Shown: positions 8,144-15,100, counted from the stretch's first letter. The stretch is DNA of 23,372 nt from Lachnospiraceae bacterium OF09-6 (GCA_003435055.1 QUMM01000038.1:1-23372); one strand, 5' to 3'. Notes: generated by a model not told the origin, from the sequence alone. Program-made: numbers and translations.

Positions 8144-8215
8144 ACCACAAATCCTTATTTTTATTGCTTTTTCCGTATCTTCTGTGTTACACTGTTAACA
8201 ACTCATTGAATTATT

Positions 8216-8242
8216 GTAACTATTCAGTACCTTCACAGTTAC
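8216..8242 (+). repeat. GTAACT...AGTTAC palindromic repeat, short form
   Basis: A 27-bp inverted repeat with GTAACT/AGTTAC ends. Its first 17 bases match the repeat at 2758 at 16 of 17 positions, and its reverse complement matches that repeat's right arm at 16 of 18. Compared with the long form it lacks the central segment. It lies 28 bp before the DUF1292 start, so it is probably in that gene's leader. Confidence 0.7.
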
Positions 8243-8270
8243 ATATTATTATGATAAGGAGATTATACAA

Positions 8271-8564
8271 ATGGGCACAACTGAAAATAATGAAAATATG
8301 GAAGAATTTGATACCGTCACTCTGGAGATGGATGACGGAAGCGAAGTAGAATTCGCAATCTTGGATGAATTCGAGATGGATTCTGAAAAGTTTGTATTAC
8401 TTGGTGAAATCGAAGGGGACAGCGTAACAGATGATCCGGAACATATGTTATTCATGAGATCCGAAGCAGATGATACCTGTACCGATGAAGAGATCGTTCT
8501 CACCGTCATTGATGACGATGAAAAATACAACGCTGTTGTTGATTTCTATACCGAGCTTGACTAA
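8271..8564 (+). CDS. DUF1292 family acidic protein
   Basis: A 97-residue, strongly acidic protein (many Asp and Glu; only four Lys and one Arg). The pattern is typical of DUF1292 (YrzB-like): DTVTLEMDDGSEVEFAILDEFE (about 14-35), KFVLLGEIE (41-49) and a C-terminal EEIVLTVIDDDEKYNAVVDFYTE. Function is unknown. AAGGAG (8256-8261) lies 9 bases before the ATG. In Bacillus the homologue is usually next to yrrK/yrzL and alaS; here the gene is alone, facing opposite to jag and mnmE, between a GTAACT hairpin repeat and a strong terminator. It looks like a relocated single-gene unit. Confidence 0.88.
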   Translation: MGTTENNENMEEFDTVTLEMDDGSEVEFAILDEFEMDSEKFVLLGEIEGDSVTDDPEHMLFMRSEADDTCTDEEIVLTVIDDDEKYNAVVDFYTELD

Positions 8565-8574
8565 GACAAAATGA

Positions 8575-8599
8575 GGGCGGGAACCATTGGTTCCCGCCC
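8575..8599. terminator. Bidirectional terminator hairpin between DUF1292 and jag
   Basis: GGGCGGGAACC (8575-8585) pairs perfectly with GGTTCCCGCCC (8589-8599) around ATT, a very stable 11-bp stem. T-rich but interrupted tracts follow on both sides (CATTGATTT on plus, TCATTTTGTCTT on minus). It lies between two convergent genes and probably serves both. Confidence 0.8.
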
Positions 8600-8606
8600 C
8601 ATTGAT

Positions 8607-9524
8607 TTAACGGTTATTATTTCTCTTTAATGTAACAACGACTTTACGGTAAGGTTCTTCTCCTTCACTGTGAGTAGTTACATAAGGATCGTTCTGCAGT
8701 GCAGAATGAATGATTCTTCTCTCGTAAGGATTCATCGGTTCAAGGAATACCGGTCTTCTTGTTCTCTTTACCTTGTATGCAATATTCTTTGCCAGGTTTT
8801 CCAGTGTTTCCTTTCTACGGCTTCTGTAGTTCTCAGTATCTACTTTCACACGTACATAACCAGATTTTCCTTTGTTGACTACCAGACTGGTCAGATATTG
8901 AAGGGAATCCAGTGTCTGTCCTCTCTTACCGATCAGGACACCCATATCCTCTCCGGACATCTCCACAGTCAATACTTCATCTTCAAATTCTGCATGTACT
9001 TCTACTTCCATCTCAATGGATGCAAATACATCTTTCAGGAATTTTACTGCCTTTTCCTTTGCTTCTTCCTTTTCTTCCGGAGTCAGCGGCACAACTTTAC
9101 GTTCTTTTTTTACTTCAACTGGAGCTTCCTGCACCGGTTCTGCTGCTGGCTCTGCTGCAACGGTTGTTTCTTCCTTTACTGCAACAGGCTCTTCCTGACG
9201 GAATTCTTTTCGTTCAGGTCTTTCTTTCTTTTCCTTTTTGAATTCCTTCTTGTTTTCTTTGAACTCTTTTTTCTCTTTTTTAAATTCTCGTTTTTCTTTC
9301 TTTGCAGGTTTTTCTTCTTTTACTTCCTCTTTCAGAATATCTTCCACTGCAACTTTCTTTCTTGCCTTGATGATCGCTTTCTTGCTTCCGAATCCAAGGA
9401 ATCCTGTACTTCCTTCTTCGATTACTTCGTATTCGATATTATCACGGAATGTTTCCAGCTTCAAAGATGCTTCCAGGATTGCATCTTTCACCGTTTTGGC
9501 GGTGACGGTAATATATTCTTCCAT
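8607..9524 (-). CDS. jag: RNA-binding protein Jag/KhpB (SpoIIIJ-associated, KH-R3H)
   Basis: Cytoplasmic RNA-binding protein that in Gram-positive bacteria works with KhpA and is linked to cell elongation and division; almost always encoded next to yidC. The 305-residue product has the Jag_N domain (1-56, EEGSTGFLGFGSKKA at 36-50), a highly charged Lys/Glu linker with repeated K-E-F-K units (about 63-110), an Ala/Glu/Val stretch (112-140), a KH domain with GKRG at 199-202, and an R3H domain (R269-x3-H273, 250-303). AGGGAG lies 9 bases before the ATG, overlapping the end of yidC. It is last in the rpmH-rnpA-yidD-yidC-jag operon. The linker makes it longer than Bacillus Jag (about 208 aa). Confidence 0.96.
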   Translation of the reverse strand: MEEYITVTAKTVKDAILEASLKLETFRDNIEYEVIEEGSTGFLGFGSKKAIIKARKKVAVEDILKEEVKEEKPAKKEKREFKKEKKEFKENKKEFKKEKKERPERKEFRQEEPVAVKEETTVAAEPAAEPVQEAPVEVKKERKVVPLTPEEKEEAKEKAVKFLKDVFASIEMEVEVHAEFEDEVLTVEMSGEDMGVLIGKRGQTLDSLQYLTSLVVNKGKSGYVRVKVDTENYRSRRKETLENLAKNIAYKVKRTRRPVFLEPMNPYERRIIHSALQNDPYVTTHSEGEEPYRKVVVTLKRNNNR

Positions 9525-9539
9525 TGTTCGAATCTCCCT

Positions 9540-10841
9540 CTACTTTTTATAGCTTTTTGCGTTCTTGTTCGTCTTTTCATTGTACTGCTCTACCATTCTT
9601 GCTTTGGATGCAATACTTCCAGGTTTTGCAGCCTTGTTATAATATTCTGTAGAATCCTTCATACTCTGAAGTCTCTTTTCGTTTTTGTTGCGAATAGCCT
9701 CTTCATCTTCCACTACCGGATTCTGAAGGTTCTTCAGGTTCTTCTTTGCCTGGCCACTGATATTTTCTGGACGCAGCCCCTGTTTAACGCGCTTCTCATT
9801 GTATTTTTCCATGTTCTGTTTTACCATCTCTTCGATGTCTACTTTTTCCATACGCTTATTTACAATGAGCTGAATCACGCATCTTACTGCCGAACTTGCT
9901 ACCCAATAGATACCGATACCAGTGGAAAATGTAAAGCAGAAAAATACAGACATCAATGGCATCATCGTATTCATGGTCTTCATAGAAGAATTCATTGCGC
10001 TGTTGGCATCATCTCCAGTTGTTTCCGGCTGAGGAATCAGCTTGGTATTCAGATACTGAGTCAGACCTGCAAGTACCGGAATCAGAATGGCAATGACAAG
10101 TGCCAGCCACTGATGATTTGCAAAACTGTTTTTAATAATAGCGAACGGTGAGTCTGTAATATTAATTGTTAAAAAGCTGTTTACATGTGCAGCCTGTGCT
10201 GCGGTCTGTTCGATTACAGTCTTATAATCCGGGAATTTATCTGCAAACGTAGCCCAGTTCGCCGGTGTCATACTATGCAGAATATCTACCACAGAATCAC
10301 TGGTAAATCCCACTTTATCCAGATTCACTCTGGCATTGGTAGCAAAATCAGACAGAAATGTCTGCATCTGAGCAGATGCCAGTACATCATTTACCAGTGC
10401 GGTATACATCTCGTATACACTCTTTACATATGCAGGCACTTTCCAGATAACCTGATACATAGCGAACAGAATCGGCATCTGAATCAGCATTGGCAGGCAG
10501 CTTCCCATTGGTGAGATACCGTATTTTGCATACAGAGCCTGCTGTTCTTCCTGCATCTTCATCATAGAAGCCTGGTCTTTTTTGTTCTTATACTTCTTGG
10601 CAATTGCCTGAAGCTCTGGATTCATAACCTGTGTCAGCTTTGATGACTTCTGCTGTTTGATCGTCAGTGGAAGCATTAATACATTGATCACAATGGTAAA
10701 TAAGATAATACACAGACCGATGTTCTGAATATTAAATGCCCCACTCAGGAATAAGTAAAGTGCATTAATGATAAAACCAAGAAGCGTGGCTACTGGTCCT
10801 ATAATAAACACATTACTTTTGGTAAGTACTGTTGTTTTCAA
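9540..10841 (-). CDS. yidC: Membrane protein insertase YidC/Oxa1 family
   Basis: Inserts membrane proteins with or without SecYEG. The 433-residue product has five likely membrane segments (about 14-33, 38-59, 114-133, 244-264, 291-325), the cytoplasmic hairpin between TM2 and TM3, [11 protein letters not shown] (58-68), [19 protein letters not shown] (111-129), and a long basic C-terminal tail (330-433) of the kind that binds ribosomes. There is no lipobox Cys. The conserved hydrophilic-groove Arg (E. coli R366), five residues before Pro-Leu-Thr, is Asn53 here. The start codon is TTG: AGGAGG lies 8 bases upstream, inside the last codons of yidD, and the genes overlap by TTGA. An insert of about 80 residues between TM3 and TM4 (about 140-240) is longer than in Bacillus SpoIIIJ. 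Confidence 0.95.
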   Translation of the reverse strand: MKTTVLTKSNVFIIGPVATLLGFIINALYLFLSGAFNIQNIGLCIILFTIVINVLMLPLTIKQQKSSKLTQVMNPELQAIAKKYKNKKDQASMMKMQEEQQALYAKYGISPMGSCLPMLIQMPILFAMYQVIWKVPAYVKSVYEMYTALVNDVLASAQMQTFLSDFATNARVNLDKVGFTSDSVVDILHSMTPANWATFADKFPDYKTVIEQTAAQAAHVNSFLTINITDSPFAIIKNSFANHQWLALVIAILIPVLAGLTQYLNTKLIPQPETTGDDANSAMNSSMKTMNTMMPLMSVFFCFTFSTGIGIYWVASSAVRCVIQLIVNKRMEKVDIEEMVKQNMEKYNEKRVKQGLRPENISGQAKKNLKNLQNPVVEDEEAIRNKNEKRLQSMKDSTEYYNKAAKPGSIASKARMVEQYNEKTNKNAKSYKK

Positions 10842-11080
10842 ATTTTTTTCCTCCTAAAAGATAAGAATTCATCCGGAACCGGATCGATTCCACCATGTGA
10901 AAAGGGATTACATCTTAATATTCTCCAGGCTGCCAGAATACTTCCTTTGATTGCACCGTGCTTCTGTATCGCTTCTAATCCATACTGCGAACAGGTTGGC
11001 ACATACGGACATCTGGTTGTCTTCATCGGCGATAAATACTTCTGGTAAAATCTGATCAAAAGAATCAATAACTGTTTCAT
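10838..11080 (-). CDS. yidD: Membrane protein insertion efficiency factor YidD
   Basis: Small membrane-associated protein that in E. coli assists YidC-dependent insertion. The 80-residue product has an amphipathic N-terminal helix ([18 protein letters not shown]), then the family core [15 protein letters not shown] (24-38), [20 protein letters not shown] (41-60) and GGIDPVP, with the conserved Cys at 24, 30 and 57. Its ATG overlaps the rnpA stop (ATGA), and its last codons carry the Shine-Dalgarno sequence of yidC, so rnpA, yidD and yidC are likely translationally coupled. Confidence 0.96.
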   Translation of the reverse strand: MKQLLILLIRFYQKYLSPMKTTRCPYVPTCSQYGLEAIQKHGAIKGSILAAWRILRCNPFSHGGIDPVPDEFLSFRRKKI

Positions 11081-11409
11081 CTGATACCTAGTTTCCCTCC
11101 CAGGTGCAGTAATGCACTCTCTATTTCATGATAGCTTTTCTCCTTCGCGGAAGGTCTTACGATTACGACTAAATCGTACCCTGACTGAAATTGTTCTTCA
11201 TTCAAACGGTAACTTTCTCTTACCAGTCTGGTAAGGTGATGTCTCACTACGCTGTTTCCTACTTTTTTGCTTACAGATATTCCCAGGCGATTCCTGGTTC
11301 CAGCATTCTGTAACGCATACATAATTAAATACTTATTTGCCTGCGATTTTCCCTGATGATATACCATCTGAAAATCACGATTCTTTTTTAAAGACTCTGA
11401 AAATTTCAT
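11077..11409 (-). CDS. rnpA: Ribonuclease P protein component
   Basis: Basic protein subunit that helps the RNase P RNA bind pre-tRNA leaders. The 110-residue product opens [13 protein letters not shown], with the conserved aromatic core around residues 12-30, [20 protein letters not shown] (40-59), and TRLVRES (60-66). The usual RNRxKR signature reads RHHLTR here. I chose ATG 11409 because it matches the family N-terminus; an in-frame TTG at 11451 would lie in the hairpin after rpmH. The nearest Shine-Dalgarno-like AAGGGG is about 15 bases away, unusually far. The gene overlaps yidD by ATGA and lies 51 bp after rpmH behind a hairpin. Confidence 0.93.
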   Translation of the reverse strand: MKFSESLKKNRDFQMVYHQGKSQANKYLIMYALQNAGTRNRLGISVSKKVGNSVVRHHLTRLVRESYRLNEEQFQSGYDLVVIVRPSAKEKSYHEIESALLHLGGKLGIR

Positions 11410-11436
11410 ATTTTCGTGTTTTTTCCCCTTAATATG

Positions 11437-11462
11437 AAGAAAAGGCCACAAAAATGCGGCCT
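11437..11462 (-). terminator. Leaky terminator/attenuator between rpmH and rnpA
   Basis: On the minus strand AGGCCGCA (11462-11455) pairs with TGTGGCCT (11450-11443), one G-U wobble, around a T-rich loop, followed by TTTCTT. The stem overlaps the rpmH TAG stop. Because rnpA has no other visible promoter, partial read-through is the likely behaviour, giving more L34 mRNA than rnpA mRNA. Confidence 0.55.
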
Positions 11463-11598
11463 ATGCTGATAAAACTTTTCTTCCTTTTGCTCTTCTTGCA
11501 GCTAATACTTTTCTTCCGCCTGGAGTACTCATTCTGGATCTGAATCCGTGTACTTTAGATCTCTGTCTCTTCTTAGGCTGAAATGTCATCTTTGCCAT
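11461..11598 (-). CDS. rpmH: 50S ribosomal protein L34
   Basis: Small, very basic ribosomal protein of the large subunit. I translated it directly: 45 residues, [20 protein letters not shown]... ending ...[11 protein letters not shown], with the family core [19 protein letters not shown] and [16 protein letters not shown] second ATG at codon 4 is possible, but AAGGAGGTG (11608-11616) favours the ATG at 11598. It is the first gene of the leftward rpmH-rnpA-yidD-yidC-jag operon and is read from a strong promoter at 11683-11711. Its stop codon is part of a hairpin. Confidence 0.98.
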   Translation of the reverse strand: MAKMTFQPKKRQRSKVHGFRSRMSTPGGRKVLAARRAKGRKVLSA

Positions 11599-11682
11599 AG
11601 TTCCGGGCACCTCCTTCTTCTAACCAAACATTTATCATTATTGGTAATTATTCTTCAATTTACGTAGAAAAACATCATTTCA

Positions 11683-11711
11683 ATTATATTCATAAAAACA
11701 GGGTTCGTCAA
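11683..11711 (-). promoter_or_regulatory. rpmH operon promoter
   Basis: On the minus strand TTGACG (11711-11706), 17 bp, then perfect TATAAT (11688-11683). The start would be at about 11676, giving a leader of some 77 bases. The match is strong, as expected for a ribosomal protein operon. Confidence 0.85.
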
Positions 11712-12138
11712 GTAATTTATCTTGATTTATAAAAAAATTATCATAGCTTTCCAATCCGCCTGTGGTTGGGCGCACTCCTACTGGTTCTCCAGTTTTATGT
11801 GGATCGTGTGAATATTCCCCACAAAGTTATCCACATCGTGGGGATAACTTGTGAATAACTCGGTGATAATGTGTGTATAAATAAATCTTGTCCACGAAAT
11901 GCCTTGTATTTACGCATGTGGATGATGTGTACAGCTCCATTCACAAATTCACATTTTCCACTTCACAATCCACATGAGCCACATTTTTTTGTAAATAATG
12001 TGTGTATAACCACCATTTTTCCATAAAAAAGGGGTTTTACACATAATTATACACATTCCTTTAAACTTTTGATTGCGCATTAATGGAATTTGGTTTAATA
12101 TTATAAACAGAGATTTTATGTGCAAAAGGAGAATTTTC
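11712..12138. other. oriC: oriC, part upstream of dnaA: DnaA-box cluster
   Basis: Perfect TTATNCACA boxes: 11827-11835 (+, TTATCCACA), 11850-11858 (-), 11872-11880 (-, TGTGTATAA), 12001-12009 (-, TGTGTATAA) and 12047-12055 (+, TTATACACA). One-mismatch boxes: 11839-11847 (-) and 12035-12043 (+). A 15-bp direct repeat ATAATGTGTGTATAA occurs at 11866-11880 and 11995-12009. Many shorter CACA/CCACAT fragments lie between. The flanks are AT-rich and no gene is present. The position between rpmH and dnaA is the standard oriC location in Firmicutes. Confidence 0.9.
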
Positions 12139-13485
12139 ATGAATGTAATAGAAGAAAACTGGGATGCTATTCTGAATCATGTTATGGTCGAACATGAAGT
12201 GTCAAAGGTATCCTTTGATACCTGGTTACAACCGTTAAAAGTCCACAGTTTTGAGAATAATATTGTAACTATTCTGGTCGATGACCAGATGAAGATCAAT
12301 TATATTCAGAAAAAATATACGCTTCCTATAAAAGTAGCCATCGCCGAACTGACCGGTCTTGACTGCTCTTTGGACTTTATTCTTCCTGAAAATATAAAGA
12401 CACAGGAAACAAAAGCGAAAGATGTGGAAAAAACAAATCTGCTTTTAGAAAAGGCGAATTTGAACCCACGTTATACTTTTGATACATTTGTGGTAGGAAA
12501 AAATAACAATTTTGCACATGCAGCTTCCCTTGCAGTGGCAGAATCACCGGGTGAAGTATATAATCCGCTGTTTATTTACGGAGGTGTTGGACTGGGAAAA
12601 ACCCATCTGATGCATTCCATCGCCCACTTTATTTTAGACCAGGATCCGGAAAAAAAGGTACTCTACGTGACCAGTGAGACCTTTACCAATGAGGTAATTG
12701 ACAATATCCGAAGCGGTAACAGTGCTGCTATGTCCAAATTCCGCGACAAATACCGCAATATTGATGTTCTCCTTATAGATGATATTCAGTTTATTATAGG
12801 AAAAGAATCTACACAGGAAGAATTTTTCCATACTTTTAACGATCTTCACAGCGCAGGGAAACAGGTCATTATCTCCTCAGATAAGCCGCCAAAAGAGATG
12901 ATCACCCTGGAAGACCGCCTGAAGTCCCGCTTTGAATGGGGCCTGATCGCCGATATTTCCTCTCCGGATTACGAAACACGTATGGCCATTTTGAAAAAAC
13001 GGGAAGAACTGGATGGCTATACCATAGATAACTCCGTCATCGAATATATTGCGACCAATGTAAAGTCCAACATCCGTGAACTGGAGGGTGCTCTGAACAT
13101 TGTCGTTGCTTTCGGTAATTTAAATAAGAGGGAAATCAATCTGGAACTGGCCAAAGAAGCCTTAAAAAACATCATTTCACCAGATGAAAAGAAGGTCATT
13201 ACGCCAGAATATATTCTCGATACCGTCAGTGAGCACTTCCATGTCTCCAAAGATGACATCAAGGGCTCCAAGAGAAATGCAGAAATCGTTCTTCCAAGAC
13301 AGATCGCCATGTATCTCTGCCGAAAAATGACACAGATTAAGTATAAAGAACTGGGAACACTCCTTGGCGGCAAGGATCATTCCACGATTATCCATGGCTG
13401 CAAGACCATTGAAGATGAGATTGCAACAAATGATAATATCCGTAATACGGTAGATATTTTAATAAAGAAGATTAACCCAAATTAG
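12139..13485 (+). CDS. dnaA: Chromosomal replication initiator protein DnaA
   Basis: AAA+ ATPase that binds DnaA boxes, melts oriC and helps load the replicative helicase. The 448-residue product has domain I (VSFDTWLQPL near 25-34), a short linker, and the AAA+ core starting FDTFVVGKNNNFAHAAS, with Walker A GGVGLGKT (148-155), Walker B LLIDDIQF (211-218) and sensor I IISSD (244-248). Domain IV carries the DNA-binding signature GGKDHSTIIHGCKTI (about 410-424). I place the start at ATG 12139, which has AAGGAG (12126-12131) 7 bases upstream; an in-frame TTG at 12073 adds 22 residues without a ribosome site. DnaA boxes on both sides make autoregulation likely. Confidence 0.98.
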   Translation: MNVIEENWDAILNHVMVEHEVSKVSFDTWLQPLKVHSFENNIVTILVDDQMKINYIQKKYTLPIKVAIAELTGLDCSLDFILPENIKTQETKAKDVEKTNLLLEKANLNPRYTFDTFVVGKNNNFAHAASLAVAESPGEVYNPLFIYGGVGLGKTHLMHSIAHFILDQDPEKKVLYVTSETFTNEVIDNIRSGNSAAMSKFRDKYRNIDVLLIDDIQFIIGKESTQEEFFHTFNDLHSAGKQVIISSDKPPKEMITLEDRLKSRFEWGLIADISSPDYETRMAILKKREELDGYTIDNSVIEYIATNVKSNIRELEGALNIVVAFGNLNKREINLELAKEALKNIISPDEKKVITPEYILDTVSEHFHVSKDDIKGSKRNAEIVLPRQIAMYLCRKMTQIKYKELGTLLGGKDHSTIIHGCKTIEDEIATNDNIRNTVDILIKKINPN

Positions 13486-13667
13486 AGTTATCCACACTTA
13501 TCCACCTTGAAAAAGGGGAGTTTTGTGAGTTTCTCACATAGTTATACCGTCGTTTTTTCCCTTAAATACGGGGGAAAAGGCACTTATCTACAAATCCACA
13601 GACCCTATGACGACGGCTACTAATCTTTTTTAATTACATACGCACTAAGCTGAAAGGAGCATCGGCT
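13486..13667. other. oriC, part downstream of dnaA: second DnaA-box cluster
   Basis: The dnaA-dnaN gap contains a perfect box TTATCCACA (13488-13496), a tandem one-mismatch box TTATCCACC (13498-13506) and TTATCTACA (13584-13592), plus weaker AAATCCACA (13592-13600). A GC-richer segment follows, then CTACTAATC and a T-rich stretch (13617-13635). Inverted repeats CCGTCGT/ACGACGG (13547-13553, 13610-13616) and TTTTCCC/GGGAAAA bracket the middle boxes. In Bacillus the equivalent region holds the DNA-unwinding site; whether this one does is inferred. Confidence 0.75.
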
Positions 13668-14771
13668 ATGAAAATCGTTTGTTCTAAGTCCGAATTAATG
13701 AAAAGCATTAACATTGTGATGAAGGCTGTGCCTTCCAAAACCACAATGCCAATTCTGGAATGCATCCTGATTGATGCTTCCAAAGGAGAAATAAAATTTA
13801 CCACCAATGATATGGAACTTGGTATTGAAACTATTGTAAAAGGAGAGATTGTGGAAAAAGGTGTGATTGCCCTGGAAGCAAAGCTTTTTTCTGAAATTAT
13901 CCGTAAACTGGCTGACAGTGATATTACCATCTCGACAGATGACCGTTATCAGGCGTTGATAACCTGTGAAAATTCACAGTTCAACATTTCCGGTAAAGCA
14001 GGAGATGATTATCCATATCTTCCTTTTGTGGAAAAAGATCATTCTATCAGTGTGTCTCAGTTTACTCTGAAAGAAGTCATTCGTCAGACCATTTTCTCTA
14101 TTGCACAGAATGAAAATAACAAGATGATGACCGGTGAGTTGTTTGAAATCACAGATAATATCCTGAAAGTCGTATCTCTGGACGGTCATCGCATCTCAAT
14201 TCGTAAAATCGAATTGAAGGAGAACTATGAAAACCGCAAGGTTGTCGTTCCAGGAAAGACACTCATCGAAATCAGTAAAATCTTATCTGGCGAAGTAGAT
14301 GATGTTGTCAACATTTACTTTACCAAGAATCATATTCTGTTTGAATTCGATGATACAATTGCAGTTTCCCGTCTGATCGAGGGAGACTATTTCCGCATTG
14401 ATCAGATGCTGTCCAGTGATTATGAGACCAGGATCACTATTAACAAAAGAGAAATGCTGAATTGTATCGACCGTGCTACGCTGTTGATTAAAGAAAGTGA
14501 CAAGAAACCAATTATCATTGGTATTGATGATACCAACATGGAACTGAAGATTAATTCTCAGATCGGTTCCATGAATGAACACATTGCCATTGAGAAAGAG
14601 GGTAAAGATATTCTGATTGGATTTAATCCAAGATTTCTGATTGATGCTCTTCGTGTTATTGACGATGAGAATATCCATATTTATCTGGTTAATTCCAAGG
14701 CACCATGTTTTATCAAGGATGAAAAAGAAAGTTATATTTACCTGATTTTACCGGTTAACTTTAATATATAA
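13668..14771 (+). CDS. dnaN: DNA polymerase III beta subunit (sliding clamp)
   Basis: Ring-shaped homodimer that tethers DNA polymerase III to DNA and binds many repair proteins. The 367-residue product covers the three repeated clamp domains, starting MKIVCSKSELMKSINIVMKAVPSKTTMPILE. LDGHRIS lies in the central domain, and the C-terminal end contains FNPRFLIDAL and YLILPVNFNI, close to the family's usual ending. AAAGGAG lies 8 bases before the ATG. It follows dnaA as in nearly all Firmicutes. Its stop codon (14769-14771) lies within the first strand of a predicted RNA helix. Confidence 0.98.
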   Translation: MKIVCSKSELMKSINIVMKAVPSKTTMPILECILIDASKGEIKFTTNDMELGIETIVKGEIVEKGVIALEAKLFSEIIRKLADSDITISTDDRYQALITCENSQFNISGKAGDDYPYLPFVEKDHSISVSQFTLKEVIRQTIFSIAQNENNKMMTGELFEITDNILKVVSLDGHRISIRKIELKENYENRKVVVPGKTLIEISKILSGEVDDVVNIYFTKNHILFEFDDTIAVSRLIEGDYFRIDQMLSSDYETRITINKREMLNCIDRATLLIKESDKKPIIIGIDDTNMELKINSQIGSMNEHIAIEKEGKDILIGFNPRFLIDALRVIDDENIHIYLVNSKAPCFIKDEKESYIYLILPVNFNI

Positions 14772-14859
14772 TACCAGGGGAATAAATCAAAGACTACGAT
14801 ATCCGAATGTTTGATAGAATTGTGAGAGTGCGAAGCACGGAACAATTCGTGGTATTATA
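14767..14859 (+). ncRNA. Candidate structured RNA (three-helix junction) between dnaN and yaaA
   Basis: Complementary segments form three nested helices. P1: TATAATACC (14767-14775) with GGTATTATA (14851-14859), 9 bp. P2: ATCAAA (14786-14791) with TTTGAT (14810-14815). P3: GAATTGT (14817-14823) with ACAATTC (14842-14848), then an internal loop GAGA/GGA, then GTGC/GCAC closed by a GAA triloop. The motif is 93 bases long, overlaps the dnaN stop and ends 19 bases before the yaaA start codon. There is no T-run and the ribosome site stays free, so it is not a simple terminator. I recognise no known family. It could also be a small inverted-repeat element with P1 as terminal repeats. Confidence 0.5.
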
Positions 14860-14878
14860 AACTGAGAAAGGAACAAAA

Positions 14879-15088
14879 ATGGAAACCATAAAATTACGTG
14901 AGGAATATATCAAGCTTGGACAGGCTCTGAAGGCTGCCGGTTTGGCAGAATCCGGTGTGGATGCCAAGTTTGTCATACAGGATGGACTGGTGAAAGTCAA
15001 TGGCCAGACAGAACTGCAGCGTGGTAAGAAGCTGTACGATGGTGATGAAGTGGAATTTGAAGGCAGCATCATCAAGATCGAAAAATAA
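14879..15088 (+). CDS. yaaA: S4-domain RNA-binding protein YaaA
   Basis: A 69-residue S4-like protein found between dnaN and recF in many Firmicutes; in Bacillus the family member (YaaA/RlbA) is implicated in ribosome-related RNA binding. Visible features are the S4 helix pattern KLREEYIKLGQALKAAGLAE (5-24) and the strand GLVKVNGQTELQRGKKLYDGDEV (36-58). AAAGGA lies about 8 bases before the ATG. It starts 107 bp after dnaN, behind the structured region, and 12 bp before recF, so it is probably co-transcribed with recF. Confidence 0.92.
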   Translation: METIKLREEYIKLGQALKAAGLAESGVDAKFVIQDGLVKVNGQTELQRGKKLYDGDEVEFEGSIIKIEK

Positions 15089-15100
15089 GCTGGTGCATAT

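Noticed and set aside
8670..10151. A 493-codon open frame on the plus strand across jag and yidC
   Set aside because: It is antisense to two clearly conserved genes, its product is dominated by Phe, Cys and Leu from the Lys/Glu-rich jag codons, and it has no ribosome site or recognisable domain.
11410..11451. Upstream TTG start for rnpA
   Set aside because: The added residues do not fit the family N-terminus and the codon lies in the loop of the rpmH-rnpA hairpin.
11780..11793. Small hairpin ACTGG-TTCT-CCAGT in the oriC gap as a terminator
   Set aside because: Only 5 bp with TTTTA after it and no gene reading into it on the plus strand.
12073..12138. Upstream TTG start for dnaA adding 22 residues
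   Set aside because: No ribosome site; the AAGGAG at 12126 serves the ATG at 12139, which matches normal DnaA length.
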